A DNA stretch of 64,000 nt from Mycobacterium aquaticum. Its GTDB lineage: Bacteria; Actinomycetota; Actinomycetes; Mycobacteriales; Mycobacteriaceae. The translations under genes were made by a program, and so were the position numbers. Below, piece by piece: positions 11,788 through 24,108 of the stretch (positions within the stretch are counted from its first letter, which is position 1; the number at the start of each line of letters is the position of its first letter). The stretch spans positions 1-64,000 of the forward strand of contig NZ_MVHF01000003.1 of assembly GCF_002086485.1 (NCBI RefSeq), given 5' to 3'. The notes below the pieces were generated by a model. That model worked only from the letters and a program-made list of their open reading frames with translations, was not told the origin of the DNA and made no database searches.

Positions 11788-13755
11788 TCAGCGGGCGTCG
11801 CCCATCACCAGGCCTTCGCGGCGCGGGTCCGCGCCGCCCACCCAGCCCGGTTGTGCGCGCATGATGGCCGACAGCCCGCTGGACTGATCGGCGACGTTGA
11901 CGCGATGGCCCAGCTTGCGCAGCCCGGCCACCAGCGGATCGTGATCGCCCTGAGCTCCGGGTGGACCGGAGGCATTGACGGAAGGATGCTCGCCGCCGAC
12001 GTTGGTCTCCGGTGTGTTGGCGGCACCGAAGTCGACCATGGACACCGCCTGCTGCGGATCCAAGCCCCAATCCAGCATGCCGACAATCGTTTTCACGACG
12101 AACTGGATGATCACCGAGCCACCCGGGGACCCCAGCACCGCGTACAGCGGCCCGCGTCCGGGACCGGTCTTGTCGAACACCAGCGTCGGTGCCATGGAAC
12201 TGCGCGGACGCTTGCCCGGCTGCACCCGGTTGGCCACCGGCACCCCCTCGGGGCTCACGGGGTCGGCCGCGAAGTCGGTGAGCTGGTTGTTGAGCAGGAA
12301 TCCGTCGACCATGTGGAACGAGCCGAACGACGATTCGATCGTCGTGGTCAATGATGCGGCATTGCCATAGCTGTCGATGATGCTGACCTGACTGGTGCCG
12401 TGTTCGCGGGCCGGCGCCGCGGTGGCAGGCGGACCGAACTCGCCGGGCTGAGCGGTGCCCATGGTGTGCTGCTGGGAGATCAGCGCCGCGCGCCCGGTCA
12501 GGTACGCGCTGCCCAGCAGGGTGGCGGGGGTTCCGCCGGGGAGGGGCACGAAGTCGGTGTCGGCGACGTAGCGGTCACGGTCGGCGTAGGCCAGGCGCTC
12601 GGCCTCGGAGACCAGGTGCACGCCCAGCACGGTGGGGCGGCCGCCGTTGAGGTCGATGTCGGTGGGCCGGTCGGCGCTCATCGCGAAGTGCTCGAGGATG
12701 CCAAGCGTGGCGGCCACGGCCATACCGCCGGACGACGGTGGCGGCATGCCGCAGATCTCGCGGCCGCGGTACCCGGTGCACAGCGGCGGGCGTTCCTTGG
12801 CGGTGTAGCCGGCGAGGTCCTGTTCGGTCATCAGGCTCGGAGTGCGCCCACCGGCGGTGTTGGTCGCCGCCGCGACGATGGCCCTGGCGATGTCGCCGGT
12901 GTAGAAGGCCTGGGCGCCGCCGGACCCGATGGCGCCCAAGGTCTTGGCGTACGCGGGATTGGTCAGCCGGGTGGCCACCGGTTTGGGGCTCCCGTCGGGT
13001 TGCAGCAGGTATGCCGCGGCGGCCGGATCACCGCGTAGTTGAGGTGCGGCGTCGGCGATGGCCTCGGCCATCCGTGGGCTGATGTCGAAGCCGTCGTCGG
13101 CCAGTCGAACCGCGGGATCGAACAGCTCCCGCCACGACTTCTTCCCGAAAGTGCGGTGGACGTCGTCGAGCATCCGCACGATGCCGGGGACACCGATGGA
13201 GCGTCCCGAGGCCCGGGCATCGGGACGCGGTTCGACGCGGTCGGTGTCCGACACCCACCGCAGATAGTTCTCGGTGGCCGCGGCCGGTGCGGTCTCGCGG
13301 CCGTCGAACGTCCGCACCGCCCCGGAGGCGGCGTCGTAGTAGACCAGGAATCCGCCGCCGCCGATACCGGAGGACTGCGGCTCCACGAGGCCCAGCACGG
13401 CCTGCGCGGTCACCAGGGCGTCGGCTGCGGTGCCGCCGTTGCGCAGCACCTTGCAGGCGGCTTCGGTGGCAAGGGGATTGGCGGTGGCCACCGCGTACGT
13501 GGCGGTGTGGACGGCGGTCATGTCACGGCGGTAGCCCGTTGCCACTTCGGGATTGGTCGCCAGGTTGGCGGTCGTGCCCGGCGCGGGCGGTGGTGCGGGT
13601 GCGGTCGGCGTCTTGGGTGTCGGCGTGCCGTTGGAGGCGATGGTGCACGGTGCGGGCGTGGCCGTGCTTCGGCGCTGACCGTCGCCGGCGCATCCGCCGA
13701 GAACCAACACGACGCCAGTGAGCAGGGCGATGACCAATCGCGTGGACGCCAGCAT
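11788..13755 (-). CDS. ggt: Gamma-glutamyltransferase, lipoprotein
   Basis: 655 residues. It hydrolyses or transfers the gamma-glutamyl group of glutathione-like peptides outside the cytoplasmic membrane. The signal peptide ends at the lipobox VLGGC with Cys22. The proenzyme matures by autocleavage before a threonine; Thr454 in [15 protein letters not shown] is the expected nucleophile, with the oxyanion-type PSSGG segment upstream and [10 protein letters not shown] near the C-terminus. The ATG at 13755 is preceded by GAGAGG; a GTG two codons upstream is possible. Residues 25-55 are Pro/Thr-rich linker. It is divergent from uvrC, with only 57 nt between the starts. Confidence 0.93.
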   Translation of the reverse strand: MLASTRLVIALLTGVVLVLGGCAGDGQRRSTATPAPCTIASNGTPTPKTPTAPAPPPAPGTTANLATNPEVATGYRRDMTAVHTATYAVATANPLATEAACKVLRNGGTAADALVTAQAVLGLVEPQSSGIGGGGFLVYYDAASGAVRTFDGRETAPAAATENYLRWVSDTDRVEPRPDARASGRSIGVPGIVRMLDDVHRTFGKKSWRELFDPAVRLADDGFDISPRMAEAIADAAPQLRGDPAAAAYLLQPDGSPKPVATRLTNPAYAKTLGAIGSGGAQAFYTGDIARAIVAAATNTAGGRTPSLMTEQDLAGYTAKERPPLCTGYRGREICGMPPPSSGGMAVAATLGILEHFAMSADRPTDIDLNGGRPTVLGVHLVSEAERLAYADRDRYVADTDFVPLPGGTPATLLGSAYLTGRAALISQQHTMGTAQPGEFGPPATAAPAREHGTSQVSIIDSYGNAASLTTTIESSFGSFHMVDGFLLNNQLTDFAADPVSPEGVPVANRVQPGKRPRSSMAPTLVFDKTGPGRGPLYAVLGSPGGSVIIQFVVKTIVGMLDWGLDPQQAVSMVDFGAANTPETNVGGEHPSVNASGPPGAQGDHDPLVAGLRKLGHRVNVADQSSGLSAIMRAQPGWVGGADPRREGLVMGDAR

Positions 13756-13799
13756 CCGCACCCTCTCGACGGTAGCGGAGATCAGTCGGATCGCGGCAG

Positions 13800-13805
13800 T
13801 AACCT
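13800..13805 (+). promoter_or_regulatory. Candidate -10 box of uvrC (leaderless)
   Basis: TAACCT ends 7 nt before the uvrC GTG and no Shine-Dalgarno sequence is seen. Confidence 0.45.
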
Positions 13806-13812
13806 TGAATCC

Positions 13813-15834
13813 GTGCCCGATCCAGCGACATACCGGCCTGCGCCCGGATCGATCCCAGTTGAACCGGGCGTCTACCGGTTTCGCGATCCCCACGGCCGGG
13901 TCATCTATGTCGGCAAGGCCAAGAGCCTGCGCAGCAGGCTGACGTCGTACTTCGCCGACCTCGCCGGCCTCGCGCCGCGCACCAGGCAGATGGTGATGAC
14001 GGCAGGCAGCGTCGAGTGGACGGTGGTCAACACCGAAGTCGAGGCGCTGCAGCTCGAGTACAACTGGATCAAGGAGTTCGATCCGCGCTTCAACATCCGC
14101 TACCGCGACGACAAGTCGTATCCGGTGCTGGCGGTCACGCTCAACGAGGAATACCCGCGGTTGATGGTGTACCGCGGCCCACGCAAGAAGGGCGTGCGCT
14201 ACTTCGGTCCGTACTCGCACGCCTGGGCCATCCGCGAAACCCTGGACCTGCTCACCCGGGTGTTCCCGGCCCGCACCTGCTCGGCCGGAGTCTTCAAGCG
14301 GCACAACCAGATCGGCCGTCCCTGCCTGCTCGGGTACATCGACAAGTGCTCGGCCCCGTGTATCGGCAGGGTCACCGCCGAGCAGCACCGGCAGATCGTG
14401 CTGGACTTCTGCGACTTCCTGTCCGGCCGCACCGACCGGCTGGCCCGCGACCTGGAACAGCAGATGCTCGCCGCCGCCGACGAACTCGATTTCGAGCGGG
14501 CAGCACGCTTGCGCGACAACATCTCTGCGCTCAAGCGGGCACTGGAGAAGCAGGCGGTGGTGTTCGGCGACGGCACCGACGCCGACCTGGTGGCCTTCGC
14601 CGACGACGACCTTGAGGCCGCCGTCCAGGTGTTCCATGTCCGCGGTGGCCGGGTGCGCGGCCAGCGCGGCTGGATCGTGGAGAAGTCGGGCGACCCGGAG
14701 CAGTCCGGTCAGGAGCAGCTGGTCGAGCAGTTCCTCACCCAGTTCTACGGTGATCAGGCCGAGCTGGGCGGGGCTGCCGACGAGGCGACCAATCCCGTGC
14801 CGCGCCAGGTGCTGGTGCCTGTGCTGCCGCCCAACGCCGACGAGCTGGCCGTCTGGCTGTCGGGGTTACGCGGCTCACGGGTGGCACTGCGGGTGCCCGT
14901 GCGCGGTGACAAGCGCGCGCTGGCCGAGACCGTGCAACGCAACGCGCAGGAGGCGCTGGCCCAGCACAAACTCAAGCGAGCCGGGGATTTCAACGCCAGA
15001 TCCGAAGCTCTGCAGAGCATCCAGGAATCACTCGGGCTGGCCGACGCGCCGCTACGCATCGAGTGCATCGACATCAGCCACGTCCAGGGCACCGACGTGG
15101 TGGCGTCGCTGGTGGTGTTCGAGGACGGGCTGCCACGCAAGAGCGACTACCGGCACTACGCCATCCGCGAGGCCGCGGGGGAGGGACGTTCCGACGACGT
15201 GGCCTCCATCGCCGAGGTCACCCGTCGGCGGTTCCAGCGTCACCTCGCCGACACCAAACCCGACGCGACGGCCGAGCAGCGGCCGCGCCGGTTCGCCTAT
15301 CCGCCCAACCTGTTCGTCGTCGACGGCGGCGCGCCTCAGGTCAATGCCGCGGCCGCGGTCCTGGAGGAGCTCGGCGTCCACGATGTGGCGGTGATCGGTT
15401 TGGCCAAGCGTCTCGAAGAGGTGTGGGTGCCGTCGGAGCCCGACCCGGTGATCCTGCCGCGCACCAGCGAAGGGCTGTACCTGCTGCAGCGGGTGCGTGA
15501 CGAGGCGCACCGCTTCGCCATCAGCTACCACCGCAGCAAGCGGTCCAAACGGATGACGGCGTCGGCTCTCGATGCAGTACGCGGGTTAGGGGAGAATCGG
15601 CGCAAGGCACTGGTGACCCATTTCGGGTCCGTGGCCCGGCTCAAAGAAGCGACCGTGGAGGAGATCACCGCGGTCCCGGGCATCGGTGTGGCCACGGCGC
15701 GGGCCGTACGCGAGGCGCTCAGCGCACCGGATTCCGGCGCACCTGCAACCGTTATCCAGGATGATCGATCGAGGGGCAATGCGATGACAGGGGCGGACGT
15801 GGACACCAGTGAGCGGCAGGCGGATCGGGCGTGA
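13813..15834 (+). CDS. uvrC: UvrABC excinuclease subunit C
   Basis: 673 residues. It makes both incisions in nucleotide excision repair. The N-terminal GIY-YIG nuclease begins [20 protein letters not shown] UvrB-binding UVR helix pair is present ([20 protein letters not shown]). The RNase H-like nuclease domain contains [19 protein letters not shown], and the C-terminal tandem helix-hairpin-helix contains [15 protein letters not shown]. The GTG at 13813 matches the start seen in other mycobacteria and follows a TANNNT box. It overlaps rapZ as GTGA, heading the uvrC-rapZ-yvcK-whiA unit. Confidence 0.97.
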   Translation: MPDPATYRPAPGSIPVEPGVYRFRDPHGRVIYVGKAKSLRSRLTSYFADLAGLAPRTRQMVMTAGSVEWTVVNTEVEALQLEYNWIKEFDPRFNIRYRDDKSYPVLAVTLNEEYPRLMVYRGPRKKGVRYFGPYSHAWAIRETLDLLTRVFPARTCSAGVFKRHNQIGRPCLLGYIDKCSAPCIGRVTAEQHRQIVLDFCDFLSGRTDRLARDLEQQMLAAADELDFERAARLRDNISALKRALEKQAVVFGDGTDADLVAFADDDLEAAVQVFHVRGGRVRGQRGWIVEKSGDPEQSGQEQLVEQFLTQFYGDQAELGGAADEATNPVPRQVLVPVLPPNADELAVWLSGLRGSRVALRVPVRGDKRALAETVQRNAQEALAQHKLKRAGDFNARSEALQSIQESLGLADAPLRIECIDISHVQGTDVVASLVVFEDGLPRKSDYRHYAIREAAGEGRSDDVASIAEVTRRRFQRHLADTKPDATAEQRPRRFAYPPNLFVVDGGAPQVNAAAAVLEELGVHDVAVIGLAKRLEEVWVPSEPDPVILPRTSEGLYLLQRVRDEAHRFAISYHRSKRSKRMTASALDAVRGLGENRRKALVTHFGSVARLKEATVEEITAVPGIGVATARAVREALSAPDSGAPATVIQDDRSRGNAMTGADVDTSERQADRA

Positions 15835-16748
15835 CAGAACAGCCACATCGGGACCCTCTCGACAGCACCGGGGCGGACGCCGATTCCGGCATCGACGTGG
15901 TCCTGGTCACCGGCTTGTCCGGCGCGGGACGCGGCACCGCGGCCAAGGTGCTCGAGGACCTCGGCTGGTATGTCGCCGACAATCTGCCGCCCGAGCTGAT
16001 CGCCCGGATGGTCGAGTTCGGTCTGGCCGCGGGGTCGAGGATCACCCAGCTTGCGGTGGTGATGGATGCCCGCTCCCGCGGCTTCACAGGGGACCTGGAT
16101 TCGGTGCGCAACGAACTTGCCACGCGGAACATCACGCCGCGGGTGCTGTTCCTGGAGGCGTCCGACGCCATCCTGGTCCGCCGCTACGAGCAGAACCGGC
16201 GCAGCCACCCGCTGCAGGGCAATCAGACCCTGGCCGAGGGCATCGCCGCGGAGCGCGCGATGCTTGCCCCGGTCCGCGCGGTGGCCGACCTCGTGATCGA
16301 CACCTCGGCTCTGCCGGTACCCGCGCTGCGGGCCAGCATCGAGCGCGCCTTCGGCAGCGAGGCGGTGTCGGACACCAACGTGACAGTAGAGTCGTTCGGC
16401 TACAAGTACGGGCTGCCGATGGACGCCGACACGGTGATGGATGTGCGGTTCCTGCCCAATCCACACTGGGTGGACGAGTTGCGCCCGCACACCGGCCAGC
16501 ACGCGGCGGTGCGGGACTACGTCCTCGGTCAGCCCGGAGCCCACGAGTTCCTGGAGACCTACCATCGGCTGTTGGACGTCGTGATCGAGGGATACCGCAG
16601 GGAGGGGAAGCGCTATATGACCGTGGCCATCGGGTGCACCGGCGGCAAACATCGCAGTGTCGCGATTGCCGAAGCCCTGGCGCAGCGGTTGGCGGGCGGC
16701 GACAAACTCACGGTGCGGGTGTTGCACCGGGATCTGGGTCGCGAATGA
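15831..16748 (+). CDS. rapZ: RapZ-type nucleotide-binding protein
   Basis: 305 residues. Walker [11 protein letters not shown] is near the N-terminus, with [14 protein letters not shown] following. The conserved C-terminal segment [22 protein letters not shown] is present. The E. coli protein is an RNase adapter for the glmZ small RNA; mycobacteria lack that circuit, so the role here is probably different, perhaps in cell-wall precursor control given its constant link to yvcK and whiA. It overlaps uvrC (GTGA) and yvcK (ATGA). Confidence 0.93.
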   Translation: MTEQPHRDPLDSTGADADSGIDVVLVTGLSGAGRGTAAKVLEDLGWYVADNLPPELIARMVEFGLAAGSRITQLAVVMDARSRGFTGDLDSVRNELATRNITPRVLFLEASDAILVRRYEQNRRSHPLQGNQTLAEGIAAERAMLAPVRAVADLVIDTSALPVPALRASIERAFGSEAVSDTNVTVESFGYKYGLPMDADTVMDVRFLPNPHWVDELRPHTGQHAAVRDYVLGQPGAHEFLETYHRLLDVVIEGYRREGKRYMTVAIGCTGGKHRSVAIAEALAQRLAGGDKLTVRVLHRDLGRE

Positions 16749-17812
16749 GCGCCCCCCGCATCGTCGCCCTGGGCGGTGGACACGGCCTGTACGCGACGTT
16801 GTCGGCGGCACGGCGGCTCACGCCACACGTGACCGCGGTGGTCACGGTGGCCGACGACGGCGGCTCGTCGGGCCGGCTGCGCTCGGAGCTGGACGTCGTC
16901 CCTCCCGGCGACCTTCGAATGGCGTTGGCGGCGTTGGCATCCGACAGTCCGCACGGCCGCCTGTGGGCAACCATCATCCAGCACCGGTTCGGTGGCAGCG
17001 GCGCCCTCGCCGGCCATCCCATCGGGAACCTGATACTGGCCGGGCTCAACGAGGTCCTGGCCGATCCGGTGGCCGCACTCGACGAGCTCGGGCGCATCCT
17101 CGGGGTCAAGGGCAGGGTGCTGCCGATGTGCCCCATCGCGCTGCAGATCGAGGCCGACGTGGCCGGGTTGGAATCCGACCCCCGGATGAGCCGGGTGATC
17201 CGCGGGCAGGTGGCCATCGCGACGACCGTCGGTCAGGTGCGACGCGTGCGGTTGCTGCCGGGCGACCCACCGGCCACGCGGCAGGCCATCGACGCGATCA
17301 TGGCCGCCGATCTTGTGGTGCTCGGCCCGGGCTCGTGGTTCACCAGCGTCATACCGCACGTCCTGGTGCCCCAGCTGGCGGCCGCTCTGCAGGCGACGAC
17401 GGCCCGACGCGCGTTGGTGCTGAATCTGGTGGCCGAGCCCGGCGAGACGGCAGGCTTCTCGGTGGAACGGCACATCCATGTGCTGGCCCAGCATGCGCCG
17501 GAGTTCACGGTGCATGACATCATCGTGGACGCCGGTAGCGTGCCGAGCCAGCGCGAACGTGAGCAGCTCAGCCGCACGGCCAAGATCCTCAACGCCCGCG
17601 TTGAGTTTGCTGACGTGTGCCGACCTGGTACACCTTTACATGACCCGGCGAGGTTGGCCGCGGCCCTGGAAGGAGTCGGCCTGCGCGCCCAGACACCCGA
17701 CGGCGGCATCGTGCAGGAACCCACGGTTCCTACGCCGACCGCCAGGTCGGTTGATGTCGTGCGGCAGGAACCGGCACCAAACAGATCGAGAGGGGACGAT
17801 CCGTGGCGATGA
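16745..17812 (+). CDS. yvcK: YvcK/CofD-like gluconeogenesis factor
   Basis: 355 residues of the YvcK (CofD-like) family. The N-terminal Rossmann loop [19 protein letters not shown], the [13 protein letters not shown] motif and [11 protein letters not shown] are diagnostic. Relatives bind UDP-sugars; the M. tuberculosis protein (CuvA) is needed for normal cell-wall and carbon metabolism, from established knowledge of the family. The C-terminal 30 residues are low complexity. It is translationally coupled to rapZ, and its end overlaps the beginning of whiA. Confidence 0.92.
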   Translation: MSAPRIVALGGGHGLYATLSAARRLTPHVTAVVTVADDGGSSGRLRSELDVVPPGDLRMALAALASDSPHGRLWATIIQHRFGGSGALAGHPIGNLILAGLNEVLADPVAALDELGRILGVKGRVLPMCPIALQIEADVAGLESDPRMSRVIRGQVAIATTVGQVRRVRLLPGDPPATRQAIDAIMAADLVVLGPGSWFTSVIPHVLVPQLAAALQATTARRALVLNLVAEPGETAGFSVERHIHVLAQHAPEFTVHDIIVDAGSVPSQREREQLSRTAKILNARVEFADVCRPGTPLHDPARLAAALEGVGLRAQTPDGGIVQEPTVPTPTARSVDVVRQEPAPNRSRGDDPWR

Positions 17813-18786
17813 CAGCCGAGGTCAAGGACGAGCTGAGCCGGCTGGTGGTCAATTCGGTGAGTGCTCGTCGCGCCGAGGTCGCGTCGCTGTTGAGGTTCGC
17901 CGGTGGGTTGCACATCGTCGCGGGGCGCGTCGTCGTGGAAGCCGAGGTGGATCTCGGCATCATCGCGCGCCGGCTCCGCAAGGACATCCACGACCTCTAC
18001 GGCTACAACGCAGTGGTGCACGTGCTGTCGGCGAGCGGCATCCGCAAGAACACCCGCTACGTGGTGCGGGTCGCCACCGATGGCGAGGCGCTGGCTCGGC
18101 AGACCGGACTGCTCGATCTGCGGGGCAGGCCCGTGCGCGGGCTGCCTGCCCAGGTGGTGGGCGGCAGCGTCGGCGACGCCGAAGCCGCCTGGCGAGGTGC
18201 GTTTCTGGCGCACGGTTCGCTGACCGAGCCCGGCCGGTCGTCGGCGCTCGAGGTCAGCTGCCCCGGGCCCGAGGCGGCCCTGGCCCTGGTGGGCGCGGCG
18301 CGGCGACTCGGGGTCAACGCAAAGGCGCGCGAGGTGCGCGGCAGTGACCGCGTGGTGGTCCGCGACGGCGAGGCCATCGGCGCCCTGCTGACCCGGATGG
18401 GCGCCCAGGACACTCGGCTGACCTGGGAGGAACGCCGCATGCGCCGGGAGGTCCGGGCCACGGCCAACCGGCTGGCCAACTTCGACGACGCGAACCTGCG
18501 CCGGTCGGCACGCGCCGCGGTGGCCGCCGCCGCACGCGTCGAACGTGCGCTGTACATCCTCGGCGACGGTGTGCCCGACCACCTGGCAGCCGCGGGCAAG
18601 CTGCGGGTCGAGCACCGCCAGGCCTCCCTGGAGGAGCTGGGTCGGCTGGCCGACCCGCCGATGACCAAAGATGCTGTGGCGGGCCGGATTCGGCGTTTGC
18701 TGTCGATGGCCGACCGCAAGGCCAAGCAGGACGGGATTCCCGACACCGAGTCGGCGGTCACCCCGGATCTGCTCGACGACGCCTGA
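17803..18786 (+). CDS. whiA: Sporulation/cell-division regulator WhiA
   Basis: 327 residues. It has an N-terminal homing-endonuclease-like (LAGLIDADG-type) domain covering [19 protein letters not shown] and [20 protein letters not shown], and a C-terminal helix-turn-helix around [26 protein letters not shown]. WhiA activates division genes in actinobacteria. Two starts are possible: GTG 17803, with GAGAGGGGA at ideal distance, and ATG 17809, which overlaps the yvcK stop. I prefer GTG 17803 because the Shine-Dalgarno spacing to the ATG would be about 13 nt. Confidence 0.96.
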   Translation: MAMTAEVKDELSRLVVNSVSARRAEVASLLRFAGGLHIVAGRVVVEAEVDLGIIARRLRKDIHDLYGYNAVVHVLSASGIRKNTRYVVRVATDGEALARQTGLLDLRGRPVRGLPAQVVGGSVGDAEAAWRGAFLAHGSLTEPGRSSALEVSCPGPEAALALVGAARRLGVNAKAREVRGSDRVVVRDGEAIGALLTRMGAQDTRLTWEERRMRREVRATANRLANFDDANLRRSARAAVAAAARVERALYILGDGVPDHLAAAGKLRVEHRQASLEELGRLADPPMTKDAVAGRIRRLLSMADRKAKQDGIPDTESAVTPDLLDDA

Positions 18787-18795
18787 GCGGTACGG

Positions 18796-20457
18796 CTACA
18801 CCGACAGCAGCGCCCAGCCGACGCCGAACGCCGTGAGCACCGACACCGCGGTCAGCGGCAGGCCGAAACGCACGAAGGTCGCCGAGCTGTATCCGCCGGG
18901 GCGCATGACCATCAGGTTGGACTGGTGGCTGAACGGGTTGAGGAACGTGAACGAGATGCAGGTTCCGACCAGGATCAGCAGCAGTACCGGATTCAGTCCG
19001 GTGGAGGTGGCGATGGTCAGCACGACCGGGGTCAGGATCGCCGCGGCGGCGGCGTTGGTGACGACGTTGGTCAGCAGCGTGGTGCCGACCACCACCACGA
19101 GCACGACCAGCGGGACGCTGCTGCCCGACAACCGCAGGATCGCGTCGGAGATGTAGCCGCCAAGGCCGCTGTTCACCACGATCGTGCCCAGGCCGATCGA
19201 TCCGGCGATGATGGCCAGGATGTTCCAGTTCAGCGCCCGGGCCGCGGAGCGGGGCGTGAGCACCCCGGTCAGCACCATCAGCACCGCCCCGGTGACGGCG
19301 ACGAGTTCGACGGCGGCCAGACCGAGCGACCCGGCGACGATGACCGCGGTCAGGATGGCCAGCGCGATCCAGGTCTTCCCGGTTTGCGGTGCCGTGCCGG
19401 TGGCCTGCTGCCACAGCCCGACGAGCGGCTGCTCGGCGAGCGCCTCGGCCGAACTGGCGGTCACCAGGCACAGTTCCCCGGGTTCGGCGTGAGCCTCGCG
19501 CAGCAGCTTGTCGGTCTGCGCCGCGACCACCACGATGTCCTCGTCCTCTTCCAGATCGCGCACCGTGGCCTGCTCGTTGTTCGCCACCGCGACGAGGTAC
19601 AGGCGCTGCGGCGACAACCCGAATCGTGGACTGCCCCAAAGCATTCGGACTCCGTCCTCGGTGCACTTGTAGACCAGCACGTCGTCGGCGGCCAGGACCG
19701 AATCGGACGTCACGGCCTTGCCCCACCGGCGGATCTCCAACAGCTGGTATTCCAGTGTGGTGTGCACGCCCAATTCCGCGGCGGTGCGGCCGATGGCATT
19801 GGCGTTGCCCGAGACCGGGATCTCCGCACGCCAGGACAGCTCCCGTTCGGCCTCGTCGGCGCGTCCGCGCAGCATCACCGGGGCGGTGACGAGCAGGACG
19901 AGCCAGCCGATGATCGCGACCGGCACGGCGACGGGGACGAACGAGAACATCGACAGCGTCACGCCCGACGGCGCGGCCAGCGCGGCGATCAGGAGGTTCG
20001 AGCTGGTGCCGATCAGGGTCGCCGAACCGGCCAGGGTGGTGGCGTGCGCGATCGGCAGCAGGACGCCGCGCGCAGGCACCCCGGACTGTTGTTGCAGTTC
20101 CTTGGCGGCCGGGATGAGCATCGCGACGATCGGTGTGGTGTTGATCAGCGCCGAGACGAAACCGACCGGAGGGATCAACCTGCGCAGCGCCTGGCCTGCC
20201 GTGCTGACACCGGACAGCAACCGGAACGTCACACGTGACACCACCCCGGTGTGCAACACGCCCTTGGCGATGACCAGCATCGCCGCGATCGTGACGACCC
20301 CGCCGTTGCTGAGGCCGGCAAACAATTCGTTGGGTGTGGCGATACCCAGCAGTCCGGCCGCCACCAGCGCGCAGATAAGGGCCAATACCGCGGGTGTTCG
20401 GCCGGTTGTCATCACGACCAACGTGATGACGATGATCCCCGCAGCGGTCAGTGCCAT
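18796..20457 (-). CDS. SLC13/CitT-type transporter with internal soluble (TrkA-C-like) domain
   Basis: 553 residues. Two halves of hydrophobic helices (about 1-195 and 350-553) flank a hydrophilic region (about 200-345). Each membrane half carries an Asn/Ser-Thr hairpin: ALINTTPIVAMLIP with SATLIGTSSNLL, and LTNVVTNAAAAAIL with NPFSHQSNLMV. This is the pattern of divalent anion:Na+ symporters, and the middle region is where RCK_C domains occur in this subgroup. The substrate (dicarboxylate, sulfate or similar) is not readable. Convergent with whiA; its 5' end faces gap across 148 nt. Confidence 0.85.
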   Translation of the reverse strand: MALTAAGIIVITLVVMTTGRTPAVLALICALVAAGLLGIATPNELFAGLSNGGVVTIAAMLVIAKGVLHTGVVSRVTFRLLSGVSTAGQALRRLIPPVGFVSALINTTPIVAMLIPAAKELQQQSGVPARGVLLPIAHATTLAGSATLIGTSSNLLIAALAAPSGVTLSMFSFVPVAVPVAIIGWLVLLVTAPVMLRGRADEAERELSWRAEIPVSGNANAIGRTAAELGVHTTLEYQLLEIRRWGKAVTSDSVLAADDVLVYKCTEDGVRMLWGSPRFGLSPQRLYLVAVANNEQATVRDLEEDEDIVVVAAQTDKLLREAHAEPGELCLVTASSAEALAEQPLVGLWQQATGTAPQTGKTWIALAILTAVIVAGSLGLAAVELVAVTGAVLMVLTGVLTPRSAARALNWNILAIIAGSIGLGTIVVNSGLGGYISDAILRLSGSSVPLVVLVVVVGTTLLTNVVTNAAAAAILTPVVLTIATSTGLNPVLLLILVGTCISFTFLNPFSHQSNLMVMRPGGYSSATFVRFGLPLTAVSVLTAFGVGWALLSV

Positions 20458-20560
20458 GCCCAGATTGTCAACCAGTCCGCTCGGCGGCGCGTGACGGCAT
20501 CCTCGGGGAAGTCCGCGCGCACTGCACTGACCAGCTCGCGCACACTGAGACCGGCACCAC

Positions 20561-21628
<1,068 letters not shown>

Positions 21629-21633
21629 GCAAG

Positions 21634-22857
21634 ATGGGCGTCAAGACACTCAAAGATCTGTTGGCCGAGGGTGTGGAAGGGCGCGGAGTTCTGGTCCGCT
21701 CGGACCTGAATGTCCCGCTCGACGACCAGGGCAACATCACCGATCCGGGCCGCATCATCGCCTCTGTCCCGACGCTGCAGGCGTTGGCCGAGGCCGGCGC
21801 CAAGGTGGTCGTCACCGCCCACCTCGGGCGCCCCAAGGGCGGCCCGGACCCCAAGTTCTCGCTGGCCCCGGTGGCTGTGGCGCTGGGGGAGAAGCTGGGC
21901 AGGCACGTGCAGCTGGCCGGTGACGTGGTCGGGACGGACGCACTGGCCCGGGCCGAGGGCCTCACCGACGGCGACGTCCTGCTGCTGGAGAACATCCGCT
22001 TCGATCCGCGTGAGACCAGCAAGGACGACACCGAGCGGCTGGCGCTGGCCAAGGAACTCGCCGCCCTCGTTGAGGGCGCCGACGGGTCACCGGGTGCCTT
22101 CGTGTCCGACGGCTTCGGTGTGGTGCACCGCAAGCAGGCGTCGGTGTACGACATCGCGACGCTGTTGCCGCATTACGCGGGCACACTCGTGGACGCCGAG
22201 GTCAAGGTGCTCGAGCAGCTGACCAGCTCGACCGAACGCCCGTACGCCGTGGTGCTCGGCGGCTCCAAGGTGTCCGACAAGCTCGCGGTCATCGAGAACC
22301 TCGCCACCAAAGCCGACAGCCTGATCATCGGTGGCGGCATGTGCTTCACCTTCCTTGCCGCACAAGGCGTTTCGGTCGGAACATCGCTGTGCCAGGAAGA
22401 GATGATCGACACCTGCAAGCGCTTGCTGGAAACCTACGCCGACGTCATCCACCTGCCGGTCGACATCGTCGTCGCCGACAAGTTCGCGGCAGACGCCGAG
22501 CCTGAGACGGTCGCGTCGGACCGTATCCCGGACGGCAAGATGGGCCTCGACATCGGTCCGGAGTCGGTGAAGCGGTTCACCGCGCTGCTGTCGAACGCCA
22601 AGACGGTGTTCTGGAACGGCCCGATGGGTGTGTTCGAGTTCCCGGCATTCGCGGCAGGCACCAAGGGAGTGGCCGAGGCCATCATCGGTGCCACCGCAAA
22701 GGGTGCCTTCAGCGTCGTCGGCGGCGGCGACTCGGCCGCGGCCGTGCGTCAGCTCGGTCTGCCCGAGGACGGGTTCTCGCACATCTCCACCGGCGGCGGC
22801 GCGTCGCTGGAGTATCTGGAGGGCAAAGCCCTGCCGGGTATCGACATTTTGCAGTAG
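21634..22857 (+). CDS. pgk: Phosphoglycerate kinase
   Basis: 407 residues. It makes ATP from 1,3-bisphosphoglycerate. Family motifs are [12 protein letters not shown] near residue 20, [35 protein letters not shown] and the C-terminal nucleotide segment [15 protein letters not shown]. The ATG at 21634 is 5 nt beyond the gap stop; an open frame continuing upstream lies inside gap and was rejected as the start. Confidence 0.97.
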   Translation: MGVKTLKDLLAEGVEGRGVLVRSDLNVPLDDQGNITDPGRIIASVPTLQALAEAGAKVVVTAHLGRPKGGPDPKFSLAPVAVALGEKLGRHVQLAGDVVGTDALARAEGLTDGDVLLLENIRFDPRETSKDDTERLALAKELAALVEGADGSPGAFVSDGFGVVHRKQASVYDIATLLPHYAGTLVDAEVKVLEQLTSSTERPYAVVLGGSKVSDKLAVIENLATKADSLIIGGGMCFTFLAAQGVSVGTSLCQEEMIDTCKRLLETYADVIHLPVDIVVADKFAADAEPETVASDRIPDGKMGLDIGPESVKRFTALLSNAKTVFWNGPMGVFEFPAFAAGTKGVAEAIIGATAKGAFSVVGGGDSAAAVRQLGLPEDGFSHISTGGGASLEYLEGKALPGIDILQ

Positions 22858-22889
22858 TTCGTCCCACTGAAAGATCAACGAGGAGACCC

Positions 22890-23675
22890 GTGGCTCGCAA
22901 GCCGCTCATCGCCGGCAACTGGAAGATGAACCTCAATCACTTCGAGGCCATCGCTCTGGTGCAGAAGATCGCATTCGCCTTGCCGGACAAGTACTTTGAC
23001 AAGGTCGACGTGACCGTCATCCCGCCGTTCACCGATATTCGCAGTGTGCAGACGCTCGTCGACGGTGACAAGCTGCGGCTGACGTACGGCGCCCAGGATC
23101 TGTCGCAGCACGACTCCGGTGCCTACACCGGCGACATCAGCGGCGCGTTCCTGGCCAAGCTGGGCTGCAGCTACGTCGTGGTGGGGCACTCCGAGCGACG
23201 CACGTACCACCACGAGGACGATGCGCTGGTGGCCGCCAAGGCCGCCGCGGCGTTCAAGCACGGCGTAACCCCGATCGTCTGCATCGGTGAGCAGCTCGAG
23301 GTGCGCGAGGCAGGCGACCACGTCGAGTTCAACATCAACTCGCTGCGCGGCTCGCTTGCCGGGCTGTCGAAGGAGCAGATCGGGCAGGTCGTCATCGCCT
23401 ACGAGCCGGTGTGGGCCATCGGTACGGGCCGGGTGGCCAGCGCAGCCGACGCGCAGGAGGTCTGCAAGGCCATCCGTGACGAACTCGGCAACCTGTCGTC
23501 GCCCGAGCTCGCCGCAGGTATTCGGGTGCTCTACGGCGGCTCGGTGAACGCCAAGAACGCCGGTGAGATCGTTGCGCAGCCCGACATCGACGGGGCCCTC
23601 GTCGGTGGTGCGTCGCTGGATGGCGAGCAGTTCGCCACCTTGTCGGCCATCGCCGCTGGTGGACCCCTGCCGTAA
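22890..23675 (+). CDS. tpiA: Triosephosphate isomerase
   Basis: 261 residues. It interconverts glyceraldehyde-3-phosphate and dihydroxyacetone phosphate. Catalytic residues Lys12 (NWKMN), His100 (VVGHSERR) and Glu172 ([11 protein letters not shown]) are all present, as is the phosphate loop [10 protein letters not shown]. The GTG start is preceded by GAGGAGA. It lies 32 nt after pgk in the glycolytic operon. Confidence 0.97.
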   Translation: MARKPLIAGNWKMNLNHFEAIALVQKIAFALPDKYFDKVDVTVIPPFTDIRSVQTLVDGDKLRLTYGAQDLSQHDSGAYTGDISGAFLAKLGCSYVVVGHSERRTYHHEDDALVAAKAAAAFKHGVTPIVCIGEQLEVREAGDHVEFNINSLRGSLAGLSKEQIGQVVIAYEPVWAIGTGRVASAADAQEVCKAIRDELGNLSSPELAAGIRVLYGGSVNAKNAGEIVAQPDIDGALVGGASLDGEQFATLSAIAAGGPLP

Positions 23676-23706
23676 CCCCGGGGCCGGGACCGGCAGCCTG
23701 ACCAGG

Positions 23707-23712
23707 TATTCT
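23707..23712 (+). promoter_or_regulatory. Candidate -10 box of secG (leaderless)
   Basis: TATTCT ends 7 nt before the secG ATG; no Shine-Dalgarno sequence is visible, so secG may have its own leaderless start in addition to read-through from tpiA. Confidence 0.45.
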
Positions 23713-23719
23713 GGCGGCC

Positions 23720-23953
23720 ATGCAATTGGCGCTGCAGATCATCCTGGTCGTGACCAGTGTGCTGGTCGTGCTGCTGGTCCTGCTGCACCGTGCCAAGGGT
23801 GGCGGTCTGTCCACCCTGTTCGGCGGCGGCGTCCAGTCCAGCCTGTCCGGCTCCACGGTGGTCGAGAAGAACCTCGACCGGCTCACGCTGTTCGTCACCG
23901 GCATCTGGCTGGTGTCGATCATCGGTGTCGCCCTGCAGATCAAGTACGCCTGA
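23720..23953 (+). CDS. secG: Preprotein translocase subunit SecG
   Basis: 77 residues with two hydrophobic helices (about 2-23 and 53-73) joined by the Gly/Ser-rich cytoplasmic loop HRAKGGGLSTLFGGGVQSSLSG, which is diagnostic of SecG. It is a membrane component of the SecYEG channel. Its position after tpiA is conserved in actinobacteria. Confidence 0.95.
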   Translation: MQLALQIILVVTSVLVVLLVLLHRAKGGGLSTLFGGGVQSSLSGSTVVEKNLDRLTLFVTGIWLVSIIGVALQIKYA

Positions 23954-24048
23954 CGCTTCGCGCGCACACCTCAGCTCGTCACCACCTCGCCGCGCCAGTC
24001 CACCGGTCATCCGCATTCGGGTGCCAGGAAGCACTCAGCACAGCCTCC

Positions 24049-24054
24049 TAGGAT
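24049..24054 (+). promoter_or_regulatory. Possible -10 box of the porin gene
   Basis: TAGGAT fits TANNNT in the 155-nt gap between secG and the porin. A transcript from it would begin at the foot of the terminator-like hairpin at 24059-24083. Confidence 0.3.
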
Positions 24055-24058
24055 CGCC

Positions 24059-24094
24059 GTCGGTGCCTGAATCAGTCACCGACCAGACCTTTTT
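24059..24094 (+). terminator. Intrinsic terminator-like hairpin in the porin leader
   Basis: A perfect 7-bp stem GTCGGTG/CACCGAC encloses an 11-nt loop and is followed after 6 nt by five T residues. It may end the gap-pgk-tpiA-secG transcript, or act as an attenuator if the porin is transcribed from the TAGGAT box just upstream. Confidence 0.5.
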
Positions 24095-24108
24095 GGGGCT
24101 TAGGCGGG

